A program made the position numbers and the translations under genes. From positions 1-51,108 of the forward strand of contig JAEUQF010000463.1 of NCBI GenBank assembly GCA_016789745.1: 51,108 nucleotides of DNA. The letters run 5' to 3'. Position 1 is the stretch's first letter; each line of letters opens with the position of its first letter. The DNA is from Bryobacterales bacterium (GTDB taxonomy: Bacteria; Acidobacteriota; Terriglobia; Bryobacterales; Bryobacteraceae). Shown piece by piece: positions 1 to 7,195 of the stretch. The notes beneath the pieces were generated by a model. That model was not told the origin of the DNA, did no database searches, and saw only the letters and a list, made by a program, of their open reading frames with translations.

Positions 1-1070
1 GCAAATCTGCCATCGCCCAGGTTCCGGTACAGTGCGTTAGCCGACGGCTTGTAAAGGCGCGGATCGCAATACTGACGAATCTTGTCGGTGCCGCAGTACG
101 CCTCGGAAGCCTCGTCATAGTCCACGTAACGCACCACGAACAGATCCAGGCGCCCGTCGCTATCTGCATCCAGCCAGGCTGCCGCCACGGTCCAGTGCCG
201 GCGATCTTCCACCCCCGCCCGGGCCGTTACCTCTTCGAAGGTGCCACGCCCGGTGTTTCGGTACAGGCGCTGACAGCGCAGGCCCGTCACGAACAGATCG
301 AGAAAGCCGTCACCGTCATAATCCCCCGCAACCACTCCCATGTCGGCATAGCTGCCGGACAGACCGGCTGCCTCCGTCACATCCACGAAACGCCCGCCGC
401 CCTCGTTGCGCAGCAGACCGCCGCGCGCGAGATAGACATCAAGGCGCCCGTCGTTGTTATAGTCAAACACCGCCGCGCCGGCGATCATCGTCTCGGGTAG
501 CCGCTTTTCGCCCTTCGCGCCGTCGCGGATGGTCACGGGGAGGTCCGCGGCGTGGAACCGTATCTCTGTGGCGTTGAGTTGGGGAGCAGACTTTCTGCGC
601 TTGAACTTCTGATATTCCAGAGTGGCCTCTGGTACGGTTTCTGCCGCTCGCTTGTAAACACCATCAGCCTCCTCCAGACGCCCCAGCGCTTCCAGCGTCA
701 TGGCCATGCCCAACAGCGCTCTCCCGTTCAGGGCGTCCAGCGAGCGGTACACCCGCAGAGCTTCTTCAAAGCGATTAGTGAGAAAAAGCGACCGCGCCCA
801 GTAGTAGCAGGCCAAACCGTCGGATCGCTTCAAAGTGCAGGATTTTTCGAAGTTTGGTAAAGCAAGCGCATACTTCTCCTGCGCCCCGTAGGTCATCCCC
901 AGCCAGCGATACCCCACCGGGTCACGGGGGTGTTTCGCCACCCACTCGCCGAAAATGCGCTCGGCCGCCACCCAGTCCTTTTCTCGGAAAGCACGCTGTC
1001 CGGTGTCCAGGGACTGGAACAGAAAGGCGACCGCGACTGCAACCAGGATCTTCAAAACTGATATATTCAA
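1..1070 (-). CDS. FG-GAP/VCBS repeat protein with TPR N-terminus (partial, CRTAC1/ASPIC-UnbV type)
   Basis: The frame is open from the left window edge, so the C-terminus is missing and 356 codons are visible. A TTG start at 1070 gives a short hydrophobic leader (residues about 4-18) that looks like a signal peptide; no in-frame ATG lies nearby. Residues about 25-150 are helical and TPR-like, with motifs such as KHPRDPVGYRWLG and DGLACYYWARSLF. After residue 190 come FG-GAP/VCBS calcium-loop motifs: DYNNDGRLDVYLARGG, DYDGDGFLDLFVTG and DADSDGRLDLFVV. This TPR plus FG-GAP order is typical of the CRTAC1/ASPIC-UnbV family that is abundant in Acidobacteria. The protein is presumably extracytoplasmic and binds or recognises a ligand; no catalytic role can be read. 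It diverges from the TonB receptor at 1122 across about 50 bp. Confidence 0.85.
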   Translation of the reverse strand, partial: MNISVLKILVAVAVAFLFQSLDTGQRAFREKDWVAAERIFGEWVAKHPRDPVGYRWLGMTYGAQEKYALALPNFEKSCTLKRSDGLACYYWARSLFLTNRFEEALRVYRSLDALNGRALLGMAMTLEALGRLEEADGVYKRAAETVPEATLEYQKFKRRKSAPQLNATEIRFHAADLPVTIRDGAKGEKRLPETMIAGAAVFDYNNDGRLDVYLARGGLLRNEGGGRFVDVTEAAGLSGSYADMGVVAGDYDGDGFLDLFVTGLRCQRLYRNTGRGTFEEVTARAGVEDRRHWTVAAAWLDADSDGRLDLFVVRYVDYDEASEAYCGTDKIRQYCDPRLYKPSANALYRNLGDGRF

Positions 1071-1094
1071 CCGATACGGCCTACATCGTATAGG
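1066..1094 (+). promoter_or_regulatory. Candidate sigma70-like promoter for the TonB receptor
   Basis: TTCAAC (1066-1071) and TATAGG (1089-1094) are separated by 17 bp and end 27 bp before the ATG at 1122. The match to consensus is weak (3/6 and 4/6). The position in a 51-bp divergent gap is the main support. Confidence 0.25.
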
Positions 1095-1121
1095 ACCGTC
1101 ACCTCTGGAGGCTCGTCAAAA

Positions 1122-4100
1122 ATGATAGTACGTTCCCTCTCCGCGCTGCTGCTGCTGAATGCAGCGGCGCTGTTCGCCCAGGTCGACCGAGGGTCGATCA
1201 CGGGCACCGTTAACGACTCCTCCGGCGCTGTGGTTGCCGGGGTAGCCGTAAGAATTACCCAGGAAGGCACCAACGCCACGTTCAACTCCGTCAGTTCCAC
1301 CTCTGGAACCTACAACTTCCTGAACCTGCCTATCGGGCTGTACACGCTCACGGCGGAGGCGGCTGGGTTCCGCCGCTCCGAAGTAAAAGGTATCAAGGTG
1401 GAAGTGAACCAGCAGGCCAAGATCGATCTGGTTCTACAGGTTGGCGAAGTGAATCAGACGGTCGAAGTGGCGGCAAACGCCACGCTGGTGCAGACCGAGT
1501 CCACCGACGTTGGCACCGTCATCGACAACAAGCGGTTTCTGGAATTGCCGCTGACGCTTGGCGGCGGTATCCGCAACCCTTCGGCATTCATCTTCCTGTC
1601 GCCCGGCGTGAGCCCGGGTAATACCTGGGAGAAGCATATCGGCGGCGGCGGGTCATTCAATGACCAGATCTACTACGAAGGCATTGCACTGTCCCGTGGC
1701 GACCTGGCCAATGATGCCGAAGTGAATCCTTCGGTGGACGCCATCGCCGAATTCAAGCTGGTTACCAACAACTACTCGGCCGAGTATACGCATGCTCTGG
1801 CCGGTGTTACCAGCTTCACCATGAAGTCGGGAACCAACGCCATCCACGGCTCGGCCTTCCACTTCCTGGCCAACGATAAGCTGGACGCGCGCGGCTTCTT
1901 CAATCCGCGCAAAGCGCCTCGCAAGCAGAACGAGTGGGGCTTTACCGTCGGCGGTCCCGTGTACATCCCGAAGATCTACAACGGCAAGGACCGTACGTTC
2001 TGGTTCTTCTCACTGGACCAATACTATATTCGCGGCGGCCAGTTGGCCGGCTTCAACACGAACGCGACGGCGCGTATGTTGACCGGCGACTTCAGCGAAT
2101 GGGCGGCGGCCGGACGCGGCAACATTTATGATCCACGTTCGACGGCCTTCGGCGCCGGCGGTGCCGCCACGCGCACGGCCTTCCCCGGCAACATTATCCC
2201 GAAGAGCCAGTGGAGTGCGATCAGTTCGAAGATGGTGGATGTCTATCCGGCGGCCGAATTGCCGGGCATTGCCAACAACAGCATCGCCCCGCTGGCCAGC
2301 CCCATGGCCGACCAGCGCACCTCCGGCTTCAAGCTGGATCACGCCATCAGCACCAACCACCGCCTGAGCGGCATGTTCAACTACACGGACCGGCCCAGCA
2401 TCAAGAGCCCCGGCCCGTCGCGCCTGATTGCCAAGAACCGTTCCACGCTGATTGAGAACTACAACTTCCAGGTGGTGACGACGCGCATCGTACGTCTGAA
2501 TTATGACTGGACGATCAGCCCGAACGTGATCAACCACATGGGCGCCGGCCTCTCGCGTTTCCGCAACCCGAACTTCTCGCTCGGCTTCAATGCCGGCGCT
2601 ATTGCCGCGCTTGGTTTGAAGGGTGTGCAGTTCGACCTGGCTCCCACGGTGAACTTCAGCCAGAGCTACACGCGCCTGGGCGATGACATCGCCTCCGACA
2701 ACTACTTCACCACCATCCAGTGGCTGGACAACCTGACCTGGGTGAAGAACAAGCACACGTTGAAGTTTGGTGCCGAAATCCAGGCCCATCGCGATAACTA
2801 CCGCAACTATGGCAACGGCGGCGGTACGTTCAACTTCTCGCACCTGGAAACCGCGCTGCCCGGCAATGCGAACTCCGGCAACGCCTTCGCCAGCTTCCTG
2901 CTGGGCGCGGTGGATTCCGGCAGCGCCTACTGGCGCGATTCGCTCCCCGGCGGCCGCTACAAGTACTTCGGCTGGTTCGTGGACGACACCTGGAAGATTA
3001 CTCCGAAGCTCACCCTGAACCTGGGCCTGCGCTACGAGTTCCAGATTCCGTCGTCCGATCCCCTGGGCCGTCTTTCCTACATGGATCCGGCGGTGCCAAA
3101 TCCGGGTGCGGGGAACATCCCCGGCGCTTATGTCTTTGGTGGCGAGGGCCCCGGCCGCCAGGGCTGGCAGCGCTTCTTCGACACCAAGTACAAGAACTTT
3201 GCTCCGCGCTTCGGTTTCGCCTACCAGATTGCCAACAACCTGGTGCTGCGTGGCGGCTACGGTATCTTCTACAAGGAGTACATCAACCAGGGCGTCGGCC
3301 TGCCGCAGACCGGGTTCAGCATCACGCCGTCGTTCCCCAGCCCCGATGCCGGCCTCACGCCGGGCTTCTACTGGGATAACGGCTTCCCGCAGAACTTCAA
3401 TAAGCCGCCACTCATCTCCCCGACCGTCGCCAATACGCAGGGCGCGCAGTTGGTGGAACGCGCCAATGGCGGTACCATCCCCTATGCCCAGCAGTGGAAC
3501 CTGACGCTCGAAAAGCAGTTCGGCAACAACTGGCTGTTCAGCGGCGCCTATGTCGCCAATGTCGGCCACAAGCTGTACGACAGCATGAACCTCGGCGAAC
3601 TGCCGCAGCAGTATTGGAATCTGGGCGCGAACCTGCTGCGCTCCTCCATCACATCGCCGCTGGCTGTTTCGGCGGGCATCCGCGAACCCTACGCCGGCTT
3701 TGCCTCCACCTGGGGCTCCCGCGCCACCGTCGCACAGGCACTGCGTCCGTTCCCGCAGTACAATGGCGTCGGCGTGGTGGCTTCGCCGTACGGCAATTCC
3801 AGCTACCACTCCTTCCAGTTCAAAATGGATAAGCGCTTCTCCCGCGGATTCACGGCTACCACCGCTTACACGTGGGGCAAGCACCTCTCCGATGGCGTTG
3901 GCTTCACCGATGCCCACGGCGGCGTGATCCGCCAGAGCTGGAACCAGCGCGAGAAAGCGCTTTACGCTTCCGACCAGCGCCACATTCTGACCTTCAGCTT
4001 CAACTACCGGATTCCCTTTGAACACCGGTGGCTGGGCGGCTGGTCGGCATCGGGCGTGGGCGCCTTCGCCAGCGGCTTCCCGCTGGCCATCTCCACCGTC

Positions 4101-4496
4101 AACACCAACTCGTTTGCCTTCACGCGCGGGATGCGTCCGAACCTGACCGGCCAGGAAATCCGTGCCGCCGAGGGGCCGGGCGGGTTTGACCCCAACCGCG
4201 ACGCCTACCTCAACCGGGGCGCCTTCGCCGATCCGTCCGTGCTCAGCTTCGGAAACGCACCGCCGTATCTGAATGTGCGCCAGCCCATGACCGTCAACGA
4301 GTCCTTCGGCCTGTTCAAGGACACGAAGATCGTCGAACGGGCGAACCTGCAGTTCCGCATGGAAATGACCAATCCCTTCAACCGTACCGTCTTCGGTGCG
4401 CCGTCGGTCGACCTGACCGCGGTGAACTTCGGCCGCATCGGTGGGCAGGGAAATTCGCCACGCATCATCCAGTTCGGGCTTAAGATGATCTTCTGA
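1122..4496 (+). CDS. TonB-dependent receptor, Oar-like, with carboxypeptidase-regulatory-like N-domain
   Basis: This 1124-residue outer-membrane receptor begins with a signal peptide (SLSALLLLNAAALFAQ). The mature N-terminus, residues about 20-105, is a carboxypeptidase-regulatory-like beta domain (DRGSITGTVNDSSGAVVAG). A plug-like region follows to about 230 and then a long beta-barrel rich in alternating aromatic residues, ending in IQFGLKMIF with the terminal aromatic expected of an outer-membrane barrel. GGAGG at 1107-1111 sits 10 bases before the ATG and supports the start. Oar-like receptors of this length are expanded in Solibacter-type Acidobacteria; the substrate cannot be predicted. 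The stop TGA (4494-4496) overlaps the ATG of the cytochrome gene, so translation of the two is probably coupled. Confidence 0.93.
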   Translation: MIVRSLSALLLLNAAALFAQVDRGSITGTVNDSSGAVVAGVAVRITQEGTNATFNSVSSTSGTYNFLNLPIGLYTLTAEAAGFRRSEVKGIKVEVNQQAKIDLVLQVGEVNQTVEVAANATLVQTESTDVGTVIDNKRFLELPLTLGGGIRNPSAFIFLSPGVSPGNTWEKHIGGGGSFNDQIYYEGIALSRGDLANDAEVNPSVDAIAEFKLVTNNYSAEYTHALAGVTSFTMKSGTNAIHGSAFHFLANDKLDARGFFNPRKAPRKQNEWGFTVGGPVYIPKIYNGKDRTFWFFSLDQYYIRGGQLAGFNTNATARMLTGDFSEWAAAGRGNIYDPRSTAFGAGGAATRTAFPGNIIPKSQWSAISSKMVDVYPAAELPGIANNSIAPLASPMADQRTSGFKLDHAISTNHRLSGMFNYTDRPSIKSPGPSRLIAKNRSTLIENYNFQVVTTRIVRLNYDWTISPNVINHMGAGLSRFRNPNFSLGFNAGAIAALGLKGVQFDLAPTVNFSQSYTRLGDDIASDNYFTTIQWLDNLTWVKNKHTLKFGAEIQAHRDNYRNYGNGGGTFNFSHLETALPGNANSGNAFASFLLGAVDSGSAYWRDSLPGGRYKYFGWFVDDTWKITPKLTLNLGLRYEFQIPSSDPLGRLSYMDPAVPNPGAGNIPGAYVFGGEGPGRQGWQRFFDTKYKNFAPRFGFAYQIANNLVLRGGYGIFYKEYINQGVGLPQTGFSITPSFPSPDAGLTPGFYWDNGFPQNFNKPPLISPTVANTQGAQLVERANGGTIPYAQQWNLTLEKQFGNNWLFSGAYVANVGHKLYDSMNLGELPQQYWNLGANLLRSSITSPLAVSAGIREPYAGFASTWGSRATVAQALRPFPQYNGVGVVASPYGNSSYHSFQFKMDKRFSRGFTATTAYTWGKHLSDGVGFTDAHGGVIRQSWNQREKALYASDQRHILTFSFNYRIPFEHRWLGGWSASGVGAFASGFPLAISTVNTNSFAFTRGMRPNLTGQEIRAAEGPGGFDPNRDAYLNRGAFADPSVLSFGNAPPYLNVRQPMTVNESFGLFKDTKIVERANLQFRMEMTNPFNRTVFGAPSVDLTAVNFGRIGGQGNSPRIIQFGLKMIF

Positions 4497-5713
4497 TGCT
4501 CCTGCTGTTTGCCACCGCGCTCGTCTGCGGCGATTGCCACCAGGCAATAGCAGACCGCTGGAAGAGATCGCCAATGGCCAACAGCAGTGGACTGGTTCAA
4601 GCCGCCGGGGAGTCCGCGGGGACTCTCCGGCGTTTTTCTTTGGCGGTGAAGAAGACGGGGGACGTGCTGCAACTGCACTGGCCTGAAGGCGCGGTGGATC
4701 TGACGCACTTCATCGGCAGCAAACGGATGGGGCGCAGCTACGCGTTCCTGTACCAGGGCAATCTATTCCAGGCGCCAGTGGGCTACTATGCCAATCGCAG
4801 GCTGTGGGACCTGCCGCCCGGCTACGAACGCGATCCCCACCCCGATTTCAAGCGTCCCATAACCGCGGAGTGTCTGGGCTGTCATAGCAGCGACACCGCG
4901 CGGCCCTCCGGTATAGGCTGCCGCAGTTGTCATGGCGAGTCCGATGACCATGCGAAACTCGTCAATCCGGCGAAGCTGGCGTCCCGCCAGCGCGACTCAG
5001 TTTGTGAGCAGTGCCACTTGGCCGGCGCCGTGCGCCTTAGTCGCGTCGCATCGACATATCAGCCGGGTGGTGATCTGGCCACATCGGTGGAAGTGCTGCT
5101 GGCGGCATCGCGTCCGGGTGTGATGGTGAACAGCCATGCCGAGCAACTGAAGACCAGCCGTTGCAAGCAGGGCGCGGGCGATAAGCTGTCGTGTCTGACG
5201 TGCCACAACCCGCATTCCCAGGCTGCGGACTACAACGCGGCTTGTCTTGGGTGCCACGCCAAGCCGCATAAACCTGCCGGGTGCGTCGACTGCCACATGC
5301 CGAAATCGCGCGCCCAGGATGGCGGGCACACCGTGTTCACCAGCCATGCGATTGGCGGTACCGTGCCGGTGCGCGACCTGCGTTCGTACTTCGGGCGTAC
5401 GCCTTCGAATCGGGATCTGGGGATGGCCTACGTCAGGCTGGCCTCGCAGACGAACGACACCACGCTGCTGGAGAAGGCATGGCCGCTATTGCGCGACGCG
5501 GCCGCGAAACAACCGCGAGATCCGGAGCTATACGCAACCATTGCGTCGCTGCTGGCCGCGGGTGGACGGAAGGAACAGGCCGTGGCCTATTACCAGCTCT
5601 CGTTGCGGCAGGAGCCACGGCAGCCGGGGACGCTACGGAAGCTGGCGGAGTTGACCGGGGAAGGGAAGTATCGCGATGCGGCGGAGCGGCTGCTCCCGCT
5701 GCCGAAGTTCTAG
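4496..5713 (+). CDS. Heptahaem c-type cytochrome with C-terminal TPR
   Basis: The 405-residue product has seven CXXCH haem-binding motifs: CGDCH at 11, CLGCH at 126, CRSCH at 142, CEQCH at 170, CLTCH at 233, CLGCH at 250 and CVDCH at 263. The spacing resembles the cytochrome c554/doubled-CXXCH families. Residues about 305-400 form TPR-like helices. The role is presumably periplasmic or surface electron transfer or redox of a bound substrate. The N-terminus is odd: only ten residues (MLLLFATALV) precede the first haem cysteine, with no basic n-region. An in-frame TAA at 4481 prevents a longer reading, apart from a CTG one codon upstream. The start overlaps the TonB receptor stop. The gene is convergent with the Uma2-like gene, sharing CTAG at the stops. 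Confidence 0.88.
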   Translation: MLLLFATALVCGDCHQAIADRWKRSPMANSSGLVQAAGESAGTLRRFSLAVKKTGDVLQLHWPEGAVDLTHFIGSKRMGRSYAFLYQGNLFQAPVGYYANRRLWDLPPGYERDPHPDFKRPITAECLGCHSSDTARPSGIGCRSCHGESDDHAKLVNPAKLASRQRDSVCEQCHLAGAVRLSRVASTYQPGGDLATSVEVLLAASRPGVMVNSHAEQLKTSRCKQGAGDKLSCLTCHNPHSQAADYNAACLGCHAKPHKPAGCVDCHMPKSRAQDGGHTVFTSHAIGGTVPVRDLRSYFGRTPSNRDLGMAYVRLASQTNDTTLLEKAWPLLRDAAAKQPRDPELYATIASLLAAGGRKEQAVAYYQLSLRQEPRQPGTLRKLAELTGEGKYRDAAERLLPLPKF

Positions 5714-6231
5714 TCCATCTCCGCGAAAATCTGGTCGAAGTCGAGCTCCAGGGTGCCTCGGTTGGGGATGTCGATCGGAACCTTTAATGGTGGCGTCAGT
5801 TGGTGTAGCGACTGCCCCGGCGTTGCTGCCAGCACGGAGCGGGCGTGCGGGTCCACCACAAACGCCATGCCTACGCCCATAGCAAGATGATCGGAAATTC
5901 TCCCCATGACGCCGGACCAGGCTTCACTGCGCGAGGCAATCTCCACCGTAAACAGCGGAGCCACTGTGGCCGCCACCTGCGGATCTGAGTCGAGGAATAC
6001 CGCCACATCCGGGACCCGATACCGTGTGGGCGATATGCGGATGTGGCGCGAGGGCCGCACCCGCAAGCCCAACGCCCGATCTCGCCTGGACAGGGCCCCG
6101 ACCAGCGCTGCGAATAGACTGCTGCATTCATCATCCTTAGGTTGCCTGGGCAGTAGTTCACCGTCCACGTACTCGCAATGGGGCTCGAAGGATCTCCGCA
6201 GATACTCGCTCACCGGCATGGACTTGCCCAC
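5710..6231 (-). CDS. Uma2-family (DUF820) PD-(D/E)XK nuclease-like protein
   Basis: The 173-residue product carries the Uma2/DUF820 pattern: an N-terminal SEYLRRSFEPHCEYVDGELL segment, then YRVPDVAVF, LFTVEIASRSE and GVGMAFVVDPHARSVL. Uma2 proteins have a PD-(D/E)XK-type fold and are often expanded in Cyanobacteria and Acidobacteria; the true substrate is unknown. I chose the GTG at 6231 because GGAGG, embedded in the end of the upstream VOC gene, lies 9 bases before it and the VOC stop is one base away. A second ATG at 6219 is possible. The usual EI-SP-SD sequence after the second acidic motif is EIASRSE here, so activity is uncertain. The gene is the last of a four-gene minus-strand run. 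Confidence 0.78.
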   Translation of the reverse strand: MGKSMPVSEYLRRSFEPHCEYVDGELLPRQPKDDECSSLFAALVGALSRRDRALGLRVRPSRHIRISPTRYRVPDVAVFLDSDPQVAATVAPLFTVEIASRSEAWSGVMGRISDHLAMGVGMAFVVDPHARSVLAATPGQSLHQLTPPLKVPIDIPNRGTLELDFDQIFAEMD

Positions 6232-6232
6232 G

Positions 6233-6652
6233 TTAGTAAACCTCCCAGAACCCCGGCGTGATGATCTCCACCACATGCCCATCGGGGTCATGGAAGTACA
6301 GACTCCGCCCGGTCTCGCCCCACTTCACTTCACTCGCCACCGGCACGTTTTCCCTGGCGAAATGCTCGCGCCATGCCGGGATTTCGGATTCATCCACGGC
6401 GAAGGCCAGATGCAGATGGCCATCGCCGTCATGGGAAGGAATTCGTCCGCCGGGCACCTCCAAAACACCCGTCGAGGCGCCTTTACGAAACAGCAGCAGG
6501 ACTTGCTTGTCCGCCACCGCCATGGCCTGCAGACGGTCACCTCCGTCGAAAATCGGCTTAAAGCCCATCACGCGCTTGTACCATTCCACCGAGCGCGGCA
6601 AGTCCTCTACGTAGAGGGCAGTTTCAATCACTCCATTCAGACGCGGGCTCAT
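6233..6652 (-). CDS. VOC-superfamily (glyoxalase/fosfomycin-resistance-like) protein
   Basis: The 139-residue product has two beta-alpha-beta-beta-beta modules. Module 1 starts IETALYVEDLPRSVEWYKRV and module 2 starts HLHLAFAVDESEIPAWREHF. It ends with the family signature YFHDPDGHVVEI. The likely metal ligands are E10, the first H of HLHLAF and the E of HVVEI; the first position is Glu where many members have His. VOC enzymes include lactoylglutathione lyases, dioxygenases and fosfomycin-modifying transferases, and the exact reaction cannot be assigned. Its start overlaps the deaminase stop by 4 bases (ATGA type) and its end carries the ribosome-binding site of the Uma2-like gene, so the three genes are almost certainly co-translated. 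Confidence 0.85.
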   Translation of the reverse strand: MSPRLNGVIETALYVEDLPRSVEWYKRVMGFKPIFDGGDRLQAMAVADKQVLLLFRKGASTGVLEVPGGRIPSHDGDGHLHLAFAVDESEIPAWREHFARENVPVASEVKWGETGRSLYFHDPDGHVVEIITPGFWEVY

Positions 6653-7134
6653 CGGTTCTTCTGCTCCTGGGGCGGCGGGTCATCCTGCGGGCGGTAGTAC
6701 AACTTGCTGCACTCGTCCGCCAGCACACCGCCGGTTATCTGTATATCATCGCGAAAAGCATCGTGAATCAAGTCCACGGTACTGAAGTGGCGGGTGTCGA
6801 AATACATGCTGTGGACATCCTCGCGCGTTGCCCCATAGACAATGCGGCTCACCTTCGCCCACAAACACGCCACCGTACACATCCCGCAGGGCTGCAGCGT
6901 GCAGTAGAGCGTGCAGCCGCGGAACTCGGTGGTCTTCCATTGCTCGCCCAGGCGCCGCAGGGCCACGATCTCGGCGTGCGCTGTAGGGTCATGCCGCAAC
7001 TCCGCTTCGTTGAACGCCGCCGCCACCAACTGCCCGTCGCGAACAATAACGCAGCCGACTTCCCCTGCGCCGGGCCGTCGGTCCCCCATCCGCGCCTGCT
7101 CGATGGCCAGGCGCATGTAGTCCTCAGCGGTCAA
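6649..7134 (-). CDS. Nucleoside deaminase (cytidine/deoxycytidylate deaminase fold)
   Basis: The 161-residue product has the zinc-binding deaminase signature: H53-A-E55 in AHAEIVALRR and PCGMC with C83 and C86. The order and spacing fit the CDA/guanine-deaminase/TadA-like group, which hydrolyses the exocyclic amine of a base. GATREDVHSMYFDT after the zinc site looks more like the guanine/cytosine deaminase type than TadA, but the base cannot be fixed. I used the TTG at 7134 because it restores the usual N-terminal helix (TAEDYMRLAIEQAR). An ATG at 7116 with GAGG 5 bases upstream is the alternative start. The gene begins directly after the terminator of the TonB receptor gene and is coupled to the VOC gene. 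Confidence 0.85.
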   Translation of the reverse strand: MTAEDYMRLAIEQARMGDRRPGAGEVGCVIVRDGQLVAAAFNEAELRHDPTAHAEIVALRRLGEQWKTTEFRGCTLYCTLQPCGMCTVACLWAKVSRIVYGATREDVHSMYFDTRHFSTVDLIHDAFRDDIQITGGVLADECSKLYYRPQDDPPPQEQKNR

Positions 7135-7136
7135 AG

Positions 7137-7171
7137 AAAAAGCCCCCGCGCGTTAGAGCAACGCCGGGGGC
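7137..7171 (-). terminator. Rho-independent terminator of the second TonB receptor gene
   Basis: On the minus strand GCCCCCGGCGTT pairs with AACGCGCGGGGGC around a short loop, followed by TTTTT (7141-7137). It lies 25 bases after the receptor stop and directly before the deaminase start. Confidence 0.8.
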
Positions 7172-7195
7172 GATCCGTATCGGCGGCTCCCGAAA

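Noticed and set aside
2010..4574. 854-residue open frame on the minus strand, antisense to the first TonB receptor
   Set aside because: Low-complexity composition rich in Arg, Ala and Gly without any domain; it is the high-GC shadow of the receptor, which has a signal peptide and a good ribosome-binding site.
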